Positions 44,392 through 52,673 of a DNA stretch of 64,000 nucleotides are shown piece by piece. Numbering within the stretch: the first letter of the stretch is position 1; each line of letters opens with the position of its first letter. The notes under the pieces are model-generated. The model worked only from the letters and a program-made list of their open reading frames with translations. It did not search any database and was not told the origin of the DNA. Source of the stretch: Actinoplanes xinjiangensis (GTDB lineage: Bacteria > Actinomycetota > Actinomycetes > Mycobacteriales > Micromonosporaceae); contig NZ_QGGR01000002.1 of NCBI RefSeq assembly GCF_003148685.1, forward strand, positions 620,001 through 684,000. The letters are read 5' to 3'. The translations under genes were made by a program, and so were the position numbers.

Positions 44392-45045
44392 ATGACGCAG
44401 GAGAGAACAGTGCGGGCAGAGACGGGTGAACGGCGGCGCGACGCCGGACGCACCCGCACCGAACTGCTCGACGTGGCCACCGAGGAGTTCGCCGAGCGCG
44501 GTTACAGCGGGGCCAGAGTGGACGAGATCGCCGCCCGGACCAGGACCACGAAGCGGATGATCTACTACTACTTCGGCGGCAAGGAGCAGCTCTACCTGGC
44601 CGTTCTGGAACGGGCGTACGCGGAGATCCGGGCCGCCGAGCGCAGCGTCGACGTCGACCACCTCGACCCGGTCGCCGCCGTCCGCAGGCTCGCCGGGGTC
44701 ACCTTCGACCACCACGAGGCGCACCCCGCGTTCATCAAGCTCGTCGGCGTCGAGAACGCCCAGCACGCCAAGCACATGACCCACGTGGCACGGCTCGTCG
44801 ACCTGAACAGTTCGGCCGTCGACCTGCTCCACCGCGTGCTGGACCGAGGGCGTGCCGAGGGCGCCTTCCGCGACGACGTCGACGCCCTCGACGTCCACAT
44901 GATGATCAGCTCGTTCTGTTTCTTCCGCGTCGCCAACCGCCACACGTGGGGCGCGCTCTTCGACCGGGACCTGCTCGACCCGGACCGCAGGGAGCACTAC
45001 CGCACCATGCTCGGCGATCTGGTGACCGGCTATCTACGAAAGTGA
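44392..45045 (+). CDS. TetR-family regulator of the quinate/shikimate locus
   Basis: A 217-residue repressor. The N-terminal helix-turn-helix is TRTELLDVATEEFAERGYSG through VDEIAARTRTTKRMIYYYFG. The C-terminal part (residues about 90-215) forms a ligand pocket. It lies divergent from the aroE-like gene, with a clear palindrome between them, and six bases before the dehydratase gene. It therefore likely represses both and senses quinate, shikimate, dehydroshikimate or protocatechuate. The start ATG 44392 agrees with the family length. Confidence 0.9.
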   Translation: MTQERTVRAETGERRRDAGRTRTELLDVATEEFAERGYSGARVDEIAARTRTTKRMIYYYFGGKEQLYLAVLERAYAEIRAAERSVDVDHLDPVAAVRRLAGVTFDHHEAHPAFIKLVGVENAQHAKHMTHVARLVDLNSSAVDLLHRVLDRGRAEGAFRDDVDALDVHMMISSFCFFRVANRHTWGALFDRDLLDPDRREHYRTMLGDLVTGYLRK

Positions 45046-45051
45046 GCCGCC

Positions 45052-46890
45052 ATGCGCCGGTCGATCGCCACCGTCTGCCTCTCCGGAACCCTTGACGACA
45101 AGCTGACGGCAGCGGCCGCCGCCGGATTCGACGGCATCGAACTGTTCGAGAACGATCTCCTGGTGTCGCCCATGACGCCCGCCGAGGTGCGTGACCGCTG
45201 CGCCGGCCTGGGCCTGGGCATCGACCTGTACCAGCCGTTCCGCGACCTCGACTCGGTGACCGGGGACCGGTTCGCGAGAAGTCTGGACCGCGCCGAGCGC
45301 AAGTTCGACGTGATGGCCGCCCTCGGCGTGGACACCGTCCTGGTCTGCTCGTCGGTCGCGGCCGACGCCGTGGACGACGACGATCGCGCGGCGGAACAAC
45401 TGTCGGCGCTGGCCGAGCGCGCCGGCCGGCGGGGGATGCGGATCGCCTACGAGGCACTGGCGTGGGGCCGGCACGTGTCCACGTGGGACCGTTCGTGGCG
45501 GATCGTGCAGCGCGCCGACCACCCCGCGCTCGGGCTCTGCCTCGACTCGTTCCACGTGCTGTCCCGCGAGGTCAGTCCGGACGGGATCGCCGGCATCACC
45601 CCCGGCAAGATCTTCTTCCTGCAACTCGCGGACGCGCCGCACCTGAGCATGGACGTGCTCCAGTGGAGCCGCCACCATCGTCTCTTCCCCGGCCAGGGCG
45701 CCTTCGACCTGCCCCGCTTCGTGGAGCTGGTCCTCGCCGCCGGCTACGACGGGCCGCTGTCGCTGGAGGTCTTCAACGACGTGTTCCGGCAGTCCGACCC
45801 GGGCCGTACCGCGATCGACGCCATGCGCTCGCTGATCGCCCTGGAGGACGGCCTCACCACCCGGCACCGCCCGGACGCGCCACGGCTCACCGCCGGGATC
45901 CGCCGCCTCCCCGACCCGCCCGAGCTGACCGGTCACGCCTTCACCGAGTTCGCCGTCGACGGCCGCTCCGGCCCGGAACTGCGGTCCGCCCTGCGCGGCC
46001 TCGGGTTCGCCCACACCGGCCAGCACCGCACCAAACCCGTCGAGTTGTGGGAACAGGGCGCCGCCCGGATCGTCCTGAACAGCGCCGTCACCCACCCCGG
46101 ACCGGCCGCGATCAGCGCCTTCGCCGTCGCCTCCGCCGATCCGGGCCGATCGCTGGCCCGCGCCGGGGCCCTGCTGGCGCCCGCCCACCCGAACGTCCGC
46201 GAACCCGGCGAAGCCGAACTGGCCGCGATCACCGCCCCCGACGGCACCAGTGTGTTCGTCACCCACCCCGGCGACGACTGGCGCGCCGACTTCCTGCCCA
46301 CCGGCGCCGAACCCGGACCGGGCGCCGGCCTGCTGGCGGTCGATCATCTCGGACTGGCCCAGCCGTTCGACCACTTCGACGAGGCCGGGCTCTTCTACCA
46401 CTCGGTGCTCGGCCTGGACCATCTCGCCACCGAGGAGTACGCCGCCCCGTACGGCCTGATGCGCTCCCGCGCCGTCGCGAACCCGTCCCGTACCGTCCGG
46501 GTGGCCCTGACGGTGGCCCTGCTGCGCCGCGGCGACTGGGCCCCCGCGGTCGCCGACCCGCAGCACGTCGCCTTCACCACGGCCGACATCATCGCCACCG
46601 CCGCCGCCCTCGACCTGCCGGCCCTCCCGGTGCCCGACAACTACTACGACGACCTGATCGCCCGCTTCGACCTCGAAGCCGGATTCGTCGCCACCCTGGC
46701 CCGGCACGGCATCCTCTACGACCGCGACCCGGCCGGCCACGAACTGCTGCACCTCTACACGCCGGTCTTCGGCGGCCGCGTCTTCTTCGAGATCGTCGAA
46801 CGCCGGCCCGGCTACGACCGCTTCGGCGAGCCCAACGCCCCGGTCCGCATGGCGGCCCAACGTCACCGCCGCCTCACGGCCACCCCATGA
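45052..46890 (+). CDS. quiC: 3-dehydroshikimate dehydratase, two-domain QuiC type
   Basis: Converts 3-dehydroshikimate to protocatechuate, feeding the beta-ketoadipate route. The 612-residue protein has an N-terminal sugar-isomerase-like TIM barrel (MRRSIATVCLSGTLDDKLTA; metal-site segments AYEALAWGRHV, LCLDSFHVL, SLEVFNDVF). The C-terminal half is a VOC-type domain related to 4-hydroxyphenylpyruvate dioxygenase (VDHLGLAQPFDHFDEAGLFY; GGRVFFEIVERRPGYDRFGE). This is the layout of Pseudomonas QuiC. The domain's VOC metal ligands are the His in VDHLG and the late Glu in FFEIVER. It follows tetR by six bases. No protocatechuate dioxygenase genes are here. Confidence 0.88.
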   Translation: MRRSIATVCLSGTLDDKLTAAAAAGFDGIELFENDLLVSPMTPAEVRDRCAGLGLGIDLYQPFRDLDSVTGDRFARSLDRAERKFDVMAALGVDTVLVCSSVAADAVDDDDRAAEQLSALAERAGRRGMRIAYEALAWGRHVSTWDRSWRIVQRADHPALGLCLDSFHVLSREVSPDGIAGITPGKIFFLQLADAPHLSMDVLQWSRHHRLFPGQGAFDLPRFVELVLAAGYDGPLSLEVFNDVFRQSDPGRTAIDAMRSLIALEDGLTTRHRPDAPRLTAGIRRLPDPPELTGHAFTEFAVDGRSGPELRSALRGLGFAHTGQHRTKPVELWEQGAARIVLNSAVTHPGPAAISAFAVASADPGRSLARAGALLAPAHPNVREPGEAELAAITAPDGTSVFVTHPGDDWRADFLPTGAEPGPGAGLLAVDHLGLAQPFDHFDEAGLFYHSVLGLDHLATEEYAAPYGLMRSRAVANPSRTVRVALTVALLRRGDWAPAVADPQHVAFTTADIIATAAALDLPALPVPDNYYDDLIARFDLEAGFVATLARHGILYDRDPAGHELLHLYTPVFGGRVFFEIVERRPGYDRFGEPNAPVRMAAQRHRRLTATP

Positions 46891-47238
46891 CCCCCATCCG
46901 GTACGCCGTGCGCCGCCCCCGACCGCACCAGCGCGTCCCGCGGCTACCCCGCGACGCAGGCGCCCCGTCCCGGCCCAACGCGCCCGCCGGGCCGAAGCGC
47001 CCCCACCCCGGCTGGCCCCCACCGCTGCCTCACGACGCCCGAGACAGCGGTGACAACCAGCCACCCAACCCCGGGGTGCGGGGCGCGCGGTAGGAGGCCG
47101 GCCATCGGGACTGTCGCGTGGCCCGCCGCCTCAGCCCGGCGGCCGCGCTGTGGCCGTGCCGGCCGCCTGCGTCGCGGGGTAGCCACAGCAGGCCCCGTTG
47201 CGGTCGGGGGCCGCCCACGGCGTACCGGATGAGGGGTT
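46891..47238. repeat. Long imperfect inverted repeat filling the gap between convergent genes
   Basis: Outer arms match collinearly without gaps. A 15-bp block lies at 46896-46910 with 47215-47229, a 13-bp block at 46915-46927 with 47198-47210, and a 21-bp block at 46942-46962 with 47163-47183. The centre has CACCGCTG paired with CAGCGGTG. The whole 348-base gap, exactly between two stop codons, is this structure; no gene was accepted in it. Short readings on both strands (MTPIRYAVRRPRP... and ...PLIRYAVGGPRP) share peptide only because the DNA is repeated. Confidence 0.8.
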
Positions 47239-48324
47239 CTATCCGCGACGGATCGCCGGGCCGCGATTCCACCAGAGGGACAGGCCGACCGCCGCGCTGA
47301 CCAGCAGGGTGCCGAGCAGCAGGAACCAGACGCTGATCTCGACGTTCTGCCTGGTGAGGCCGAATTCGCGGGGCAGGTCGCCGAGGACGTCGGTGAGCTG
47401 CTCGGCGTCCTGGGCCTTGAAGTAGCGTCCGCCGGTCAGGTCGGCGACCTCGGTCAGCGCCTCCTCGTCGATCTCGCGGTTGCCGCCACCGCGGCCGCTG
47501 CCGCCGCCACCGAACCCGCCGCCGCCGAAGCCCCCGCCGCCGAACGCCGAGTCGCCGCTGACCTGGTCGGCGGTGCAGACCATCTGCTGTGGTTCGGTGG
47601 TGCCGAACCCGATCGTGTAGACGCGCAGGCGCCGGGCCGCGGCCTGTCCGGCGGCGGTGACCGGGTCGACACCGGTGGTGTTGGAGCCGTCGGTGAGGAC
47701 CACGATGGTGTCCGGCTCGTAGTCGACCGTCGCGCCGTCCGGCACGGTGCCGTTGAGTTCGACGCCGGTCGCGGCCACGTCGGGGTTGATCTCGGCGATC
47801 GCGTCGATCGAGGTGAGGATGGCCTGGCCGATCGCGGTGCCGCGGGCGGTCTTGAGGTTGTCGATCGCCTCGAGCAGCGGATCCTTGTCGGTGGTCGGCG
47901 GGACCAGCAGGCCGGCGATGCCGGAGAAGGCGACCAGGCCGATCTTCGTGTCGCCCTCCTGCGCCTCGACGAACCCACGGGCCGCGTCGACGGCGACGGC
48001 CAGCCGGTTCGGGGCGATGTCGGTGTTGCACATCGATCCGGACACGTCGATGGCCAGCAGGATGGTGGTGTCGTTGGACGGGACCGCGACCGACGCCTGC
48101 GGCCGGGCGATACCGCCGGCCAGCGCGATCAGGCCGGCCAGGAACAGGTAGACGGGGATGCGGCGGCGCCAGGCGGTACGGCCGGGAAGTGCGGCCCGGA
48201 TCAGGGCGACGCTGGACACGGTGATCGCGGTCCGTTTGCGGCGGCGGTTGAACCACCATCGGGCGAGCAGCAGCAGCGGCACGGCGAGTACCGCGGCCAG
48301 AGCCCAGGGCCAGCTCAGCGACAT
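47239..48324 (-). CDS. Membrane VWA-domain protein (BatA-like), second of two
   Basis: A 361-residue protein. The N-terminal membrane segment (LAAVLAVPLLLLARWWF) and a second helix near residue 60 flank the start. The VWA domain follows (residues about 85-300) with a complete metal site: AIDVSGSMCNTD, the threonine in TARGTAIGQAIL, and VVLTDGSNTTG. A final helix (VWFLLLGTLLVSAAVGLSLW) ends it. A glycine-rich insert GGGGFGGGGFGGGGSGRGGG interrupts the VWA domain near residue 265, which is unusual. It shares its ATG with the stop region of the preceding VWA gene. It belongs to the MoxR-DUF58-VWA-VWA operon, likely a metal-dependent chaperone or cell-envelope complex. Confidence 0.88.
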   Translation of the reverse strand: MSLSWPWALAAVLAVPLLLLARWWFNRRRKRTAITVSSVALIRAALPGRTAWRRRIPVYLFLAGLIALAGGIARPQASVAVPSNDTTILLAIDVSGSMCNTDIAPNRLAVAVDAARGFVEAQEGDTKIGLVAFSGIAGLLVPPTTDKDPLLEAIDNLKTARGTAIGQAILTSIDAIAEINPDVAATGVELNGTVPDGATVDYEPDTIVVLTDGSNTTGVDPVTAAGQAAARRLRVYTIGFGTTEPQQMVCTADQVSGDSAFGGGGFGGGGFGGGGSGRGGGNREIDEEALTEVADLTGGRYFKAQDAEQLTDVLGDLPREFGLTRQNVEISVWFLLLGTLLVSAAVGLSLWWNRGPAIRRG

Positions 48325-49295
48325 CAGACGATCCTTCCGTGCCAGCGGATGCCCAGCAGCCCGCCGAGCGTCAGGAGCAGCAGGGCGGCCGCCGCGAACG
48401 GGGCGGTCAGCTCGATCGGCTCCTTCTCCGTGGTCAGGCGCAGGTCGATGGACCGGGTGCTGTCGGCGAGCGCGGCCGCGTCGCCGGCCTGCTGGTACGC
48501 CCCACCGGTCACCTGCGCGACCGTGGTCAGCAGCGTCTCGTCCAGGGCGGTGCCCAGCTGGAAGCCGTCCACCTCGACGGTCGCGCCCCGGGCGGTGCCG
48601 ACGCCGACGGTCTGGATCCGCACGCCGGCGGCCGCGGCCAGTTCGGCGGCGGCCTGTACGTCGGGTCCGCCGGTCTCCTCGCCGTCGGAGAACACGACGA
48701 TCGTGGCCGACGGCCAGTAGCCGAGGTCCGGCGTGGTCGGCGCCGCCCCCTCCGCCGACGGGAGGCTGACCGGTTTGCCGGTGATCGTGCCGAGCGCGAC
48801 GAGGATGGCCTGCCCGAGCGAGGTGCCGCCGCCCGGCGAGACCCGGCCGATCGCGGCGAGCGCGGCCGCGTGGTCGTCGGTGGGCGCCTGGGTGAGCAGC
48901 GCCTGGTTCCCGAAGACGAGCACGCCGACGTCGACGGTGTCCGGCTGGTCCTCGACGAACGCCTTCGCGGCCTCCTGCGCGGCACCGAGCCGGCTGGGCG
49001 CGACGTCGGCGGCGGACATGCTGTTGGAGACGTCGAAGGCGAGCAGGACGGTGCCGGCGACCCGGGGCACGGTGACCTCCGCCTGCGGGCGGGCCAGGCC
49101 GATGAGCATGACCGGAAGGGCGGTCAGGATCAGCGCGTACGGCAGATGCCGCCGGATCCCGCTGCTGTTGAGGGTGGCGAAGCCCGCCTTCCTGAGGGCG
49201 TCCGCGCGTCTTCTCTGCATCGTCACGTATCCGGCGACGGCGGCGACGCTGAGCAGGACGGCCACCCCGATCACGGCCGGATGGAGGAAGGTCAC
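48324..49295 (-). CDS. Membrane VWA-domain protein (BatA-like), first of two
   Basis: A 323-residue protein with N-terminal helix (AVIGVAVLLSVAAVAGYVTM) and a second near residue 55. The VWA domain has LAFDVSNSMSAADV as metal site, with Asn in place of the usual Gly, then GGGTSLGQAIL and VVFSDGEETGG. A C-terminal helix (FAAAALLLLTLGGLLGI) anchors it. It starts with GTG 49295 and overlaps the DUF58 gene by four bases. The second VWA gene begins at its last base. Paired BatA-type proteins next to MoxR and DUF58 are a known conserved arrangement. Confidence 0.9.
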   Translation of the reverse strand: MTFLHPAVIGVAVLLSVAAVAGYVTMQRRRADALRKAGFATLNSSGIRRHLPYALILTALPVMLIGLARPQAEVTVPRVAGTVLLAFDVSNSMSAADVAPSRLGAAQEAAKAFVEDQPDTVDVGVLVFGNQALLTQAPTDDHAAALAAIGRVSPGGGTSLGQAILVALGTITGKPVSLPSAEGAAPTTPDLGYWPSATIVVFSDGEETGGPDVQAAAELAAAAGVRIQTVGVGTARGATVEVDGFQLGTALDETLLTTVAQVTGGAYQQAGDAAALADSTRSIDLRLTTEKEPIELTAPFAAAALLLLTLGGLLGIRWHGRIV

Positions 49296-50176
49296 CGGCG
49301 TCTCCGTCCGGAGCGGCGGACCATGTCGACCAGGGTGGTCATCATGTCCTGGTCGGTGGTGATCCGGTGGGCGTCGACCCCGGCTTTGCGCATCCCGGCG
49401 GCCAGTTCGTCCTCGCGGGCGCCGACCTGTTCGGTGAGGCGGGCCCGCAGCAGCGGGTCGCTGGTGTCGACGAGCAGCTGCTCACCGGTCTCGGCGTCCT
49501 CGACGAGGATCAGGCCGAGGTCGGGGAGTTCGAGTTCGGCGGGGTCGACGACACGGATGACGACCACCTCGTGGCGGTGGGTGAGCTGGGCGAGGGGCCG
49601 GTCCCAGCCGGGGTCGCCGATGAAGTCGGACATCACGAAGACGAGGCTGCGCCGTTGGGCGGTGGTCGCGGCGGCCAACCGCAGCATCCCGGTCAGGTCG
49701 GTCGTCTGATCCGATTTCCTCGTGACGTCGGCGGTGGTCTCGCGGGCGATCCGCAGGACCTGGTCCCGGCCGGTCCGCGGCGGGATGATCCTGTGGGACC
49801 GGTTGTCGAACAGGATCGCCCCGACCCGGTTCCCGCCCTGGGAGATCAGCCTGGCGATGCTGACCGCCAGGGTCGCCGCGGTCGACTCCTTGCCGGCGCC
49901 CCCGCCGAAGCGCATCGACGCCGACCGGTCGATCACCATCCAGGCCGTCATCTCCCGGTCCTCGGTGTACTGCCGGACGAACGGCTCGTCGAGGCGTGCC
50001 GTGACGTTCCAGTCGATGTGCCGGACGTCGTCCTCCGGCGTATACGCCCGCAGGTCGGTGAAGTCGAGCCCGGCGCCGTGCCACACGGTCCGGTAGGAGC
50101 CCTGAAGGCGCCCGTCGAGGCGGCGCCCGAGTTTCCACTCCAGGCGCCGCAGCAGCCGGTCCGGGGCGGTGGTCAT
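49292..50176 (-). CDS. DUF58 domain protein of the MoxR operon
   Basis: A 294-residue soluble protein. The DUF58 signature DFTDLRAYTPEDDVRHIDWN is at residues about 37-56. A VWA-like fold follows it (AWMVIDRSASMRFGGGAGKE, with D-x-S-x-S-type metal site). It starts at ATG 50176, one base after the MoxR stop. Such proteins are thought to link the MoxR ATPase to the VWA membrane proteins. Nothing here shows the client. Confidence 0.9.
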   Translation of the reverse strand: MTTAPDRLLRRLEWKLGRRLDGRLQGSYRTVWHGAGLDFTDLRAYTPEDDVRHIDWNVTARLDEPFVRQYTEDREMTAWMVIDRSASMRFGGGAGKESTAATLAVSIARLISQGGNRVGAILFDNRSHRIIPPRTGRDQVLRIARETTADVTRKSDQTTDLTGMLRLAAATTAQRRSLVFVMSDFIGDPGWDRPLAQLTHRHEVVVIRVVDPAELELPDLGLILVEDAETGEQLLVDTSDPLLRARLTEQVGAREDELAAGMRKAGVDAHRITTDQDMMTTLVDMVRRSGRRRR

Positions 50177-51169
50177 CTAGCGGCCCCGGCCGGCGGGCTC
50201 CGGGAACGACAGGTTCGCCATGATCTTCGAGATGATCAGATCGGCGGTGACCTCGTCGGAGAGCGCCTCGTAGGAGAGCACGAGCCGGTGCCGCAGTACG
50301 TCGAGGGCCAGGTCGCCGAGGTCCTCGGGCACCACGTACTCGCGGCCGCGGATGTACGCCAGCGCCCGCCCGGCCAGCACCAGGCTGATCGACGATCGTG
50401 GGCTGGCGCCGAAGGTGACGTAACGGGCCATGTCGGTGAGGCCGGCCCGGCCCGGGTCGCGGGTGGCGTGCGCGAGGTTCACCGCGTACTCGATCAGGGA
50501 CGGGTCGACGTAGACCTTGTCGACCTCCTCCTGGAGCCCGGTGAGGACGACCGGGTCGATGATCTTCTGGATCACGGCGGCCCGGCCGAGAGCCCGCTCG
50601 ACGACCACGAACTCCTCGGTCACGCTCGGATAGCCGACCACGACCTTCATCATGAACCGGTCGACCTGCGCCTCGGGCAGCGGATAGACGCCCTCGTTCT
50701 CGATCGGGTTCTGGGTGGCCATGACCAGGAACGGGTTCGGCAGCTTGTGGGTCTCGCGGCCGATGGTGACCTGCCGCTCCTGCATCGTCTCCAGCAGCGC
50801 GCTCTGCACCTTGGCGGGCGCCCGGTTGATTTCGTCGGCCAGCAGCAGGTTGGTGAAGACCGGGCCGAGCTGCACCTGGAACTCGCCGCTCTTCTGGTTG
50901 TAGACACGGGTGCCGACGATGTCCGCGGGCACCAGATCGGGGGTGAACTGCACCCGGTGGAAGTCACCGCCGATCGCCTCGGCCAGCGACTTGACGGCCA
51001 GCGTCTTGGCCAGGCCGGGGACGCCCTCGACCAGGATGTGCCCGCGGGCCAGCAGTGCCACGATGAGCCGTTCGAGCAGGTTGTCCTGGCCGACGATGGT
51101 CTTCTTGACCTCGTACAGGACCTTCTCGATCGGGCCGGCGGCGGCGGGCGGGGCGTCGGTCCAGCTCAT
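50177..51169 (-). CDS. MoxR-type AAA+ ATPase
   Basis: A 330-residue AAA+ chaperone of the MoxR family. Walker A is HILVEGVPGLAKTLAVKSLA, Walker B is NLLLADEINRAPAKVQSALL, and sensor 1 is FLVMATQNPIENEGVYPLPE. The arginine finger is in AQVDRFMMKV. A helical lid domain ends the protein. It likely remodels or activates a metalloprotein or envelope complex together with the DUF58 and VWA proteins that follow. The S1C protease gene ends 21 bases upstream of it on the same strand, so five genes may be co-transcribed. Confidence 0.95.
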   Translation of the reverse strand: MSWTDAPPAAAGPIEKVLYEVKKTIVGQDNLLERLIVALLARGHILVEGVPGLAKTLAVKSLAEAIGGDFHRVQFTPDLVPADIVGTRVYNQKSGEFQVQLGPVFTNLLLADEINRAPAKVQSALLETMQERQVTIGRETHKLPNPFLVMATQNPIENEGVYPLPEAQVDRFMMKVVVGYPSVTEEFVVVERALGRAAVIQKIIDPVVLTGLQEEVDKVYVDPSLIEYAVNLAHATRDPGRAGLTDMARYVTFGASPRSSISLVLAGRALAYIRGREYVVPEDLGDLALDVLRHRLVLSYEALSDEVTADLIISKIMANLSFPEPAGRGR

Positions 51170-51189
51170 TTTTTCCGTCGCTTTCGTTG

Positions 51190-52071
51190 TCAGAGGGGAG
51201 GCGACTGGCCGTCGCCCTCGCCGGTGCCGCCGAGGGCCGCGCCGATCGGGACGGCGAAGCCGATGCCGATGAAGGTCCCGGCGCCGCTCGGGTTGGCCAG
51301 CGCGATGACGATGCCGACCACCTGCCCGCGGTCGTTGATCAGTGGACCGCCCGAGTTGCCCGGGTTGACGGCCGCGTCGAACTGGATGAGGCCCTCGATG
51401 TCGGACTCGCCCCCGTCGCGGTTGAGCACACGATCGAGGCCGGAGACGACGCCGCTGCTGGTGCTGAAGGTCAGGCCGAGCGGGTTGCCGATCGCCACCA
51501 CGTCGTCGCCGATCCCGCTGCCGCCGCCGAGCACCGCCGGGACCAGGGTCTCCGGCAGCTTGTCGGGGGTGAGGGTGGCGATGTCCCGCGCCGGGTCCTC
51601 GCTCGCCGGCTGGGCGGCCGCCCTGGTGCCGTCGGCGTAGGTCAGCTCGATGCTCTCGGCGCCGTCGACCACGTGCAGCGCGGTCAGGATCGTCCCGTCG
51701 GCGTTGGCGATCACCCCGGTGCCGGTGCCGGCCTCCAGGCGGTTCTGCGAGTCGTGCCCGGTGGTCCGGATCAGCACCACCGACGGGGTGAGCGCCCGGT
51801 AGATCTCGGCCACCGTGAGGGGTGCCGCCGACGCCGACGGCGAGGCCGCGGGGCGGGCCGCGGCCGGCGCCTGCCCATTACCCCCGCCGCGGACGGCCAC
51901 GAGCACCGTGATCGCCACGGCCCAGGCCACGATCGCCCCGATGAGCACCCGGCGGCGCAGCTCAGGAGTGTTCCATCGGCTCTTCGGCTCCTCCGGAACG
52001 GGCTCCGGCGCGGCGGGCCCGTCCGGGCGGAGCACCGTCATCACGATGCGACCGCCTGACTCTGCATCCAT
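51190..52071 (-). CDS. Membrane-anchored trypsin-like (S1C/HtrA-type) protease without PDZ domain
   Basis: A 293-residue protein with a cytoplasmic tail and one helix (VLIGAIVAWAVAITVLVAV), then an Ala/Ser/Pro linker and an extracellular protease domain. The catalytic triad is visible: His in ILTALHVVDGAE, Asp in DPARDIATLTPD, and Ser in AAVNPGNSGGPLINDRG. It ends directly after the protease domain, so it lacks the PDZ module of DegP/HtrA. It is the first gene of the MoxR-type operon and may process or guard envelope proteins. The start is ATG 52071; the ATG at residue 11 is another option. Confidence 0.9.
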   Translation of the reverse strand: MDAESGGRIVMTVLRPDGPAAPEPVPEEPKSRWNTPELRRRVLIGAIVAWAVAITVLVAVRGGGNGQAPAAARPAASPSASAAPLTVAEIYRALTPSVVLIRTTGHDSQNRLEAGTGTGVIANADGTILTALHVVDGAESIELTYADGTRAAAQPASEDPARDIATLTPDKLPETLVPAVLGGGSGIGDDVVAIGNPLGLTFSTSSGVVSGLDRVLNRDGGESDIEGLIQFDAAVNPGNSGGPLINDRGQVVGIVIALANPSGAGTFIGIGFAVPIGAALGGTGEGDGQSPPL

Positions 52072-52240
52072 CGACCCTAGAAGCGTTTCCTAGGAATTCG
52101 CCATGAGAGTTCTGATGGTTTCCGGTACGCGAATTCCACCACAGGTTCCTGAACCTGGCATATCGCCGCCTTGTCGGCACTCCGGTGGAATGCAAGGGTA
52201 TCGAAGAAGTCCGATGTTAACGGGGATATGGAGGCACCAC

Positions 52241-52612
52241 ATGGCACGCGCCCGCAATCTCGCCGTGGCCGCTGCGGCCGGCATGACGATCTCGGCCGGC
52301 CTGCTCGCGTCACCGGCACAGGCCGCGACCGACTCGTTCACCCTCTGCGCCTACCCGCTGAACTGCTCGGCGGCGTCGGTGAGCGGCTCGGTGAACTGGG
52401 ACACCAACGTCCTGTCCGCCACGGCGGTCAACAACTCGTACAGCTCGGTCACCGTGACCGTCACGAGGGCGAGCACCACCACGCGGGTCACCGTGCTGCG
52501 CGGCGGCCGGTCGGCCTTCACCGGGACGATCGCGGCGACCGACCCGAGCGTGCAGGTCCGGCTCTGCCCGGCGGCCACCACGTGCACGTCGGTCACGCTG
52601 ACCCGCCACTAG
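52241..52612 (+). CDS. Small secreted protein, 123 residues, unknown function
   Basis: Signal peptide MARARNLAVAAAAGMTISAG...ALA-type with cleavage near AQA-AT at residue ~28. The mature part of ~95 residues is rich in Ser, Thr and Val and probably all beta. It has four cysteines (LCAYPLNCSA near the start; LCPAATTCTS near the end), likely two disulfides. ATG 52241 has GGAGG seven bases upstream. No family was recognised. It is a single gene ending at a strong stem-loop and is divergent from the protease gene. Confidence 0.75.
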   Translation: MARARNLAVAAAAGMTISAGLLASPAQAATDSFTLCAYPLNCSAASVSGSVNWDTNVLSATAVNNSYSSVTVTVTRASTTTRVTVLRGGRSAFTGTIAATDPSVQVRLCPAATTCTSVTLTRH

Positions 52613-52624
52613 AGCAACGCATGC

Positions 52625-52653
52625 GGGGGCGGCACCCTCACGGTGCCGCCCCC
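52625..52653. terminator. Bidirectional terminator
   Basis: GGGGGCGGCACC (52625-52636) pairs perfectly with GGTGCCGCCCCC (52642-52653) around CTCAC. It separates the small secreted protein gene from the convergent carbonic anhydrase gene. Confidence 0.8.
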
Positions 52654-52673
52654 GAGGTGTGCGTGGTGAGCGA

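Noticed and set aside
46887..47093. 68-residue reading MTPIRYAVRRPRPHQRV... overlapping the quiC stop
   Set aside because: It lies entirely in the long inverted repeat. The opposite arm gives a similar peptide on the other strand, so the similarity comes from DNA repetition. It has no domain-like features.
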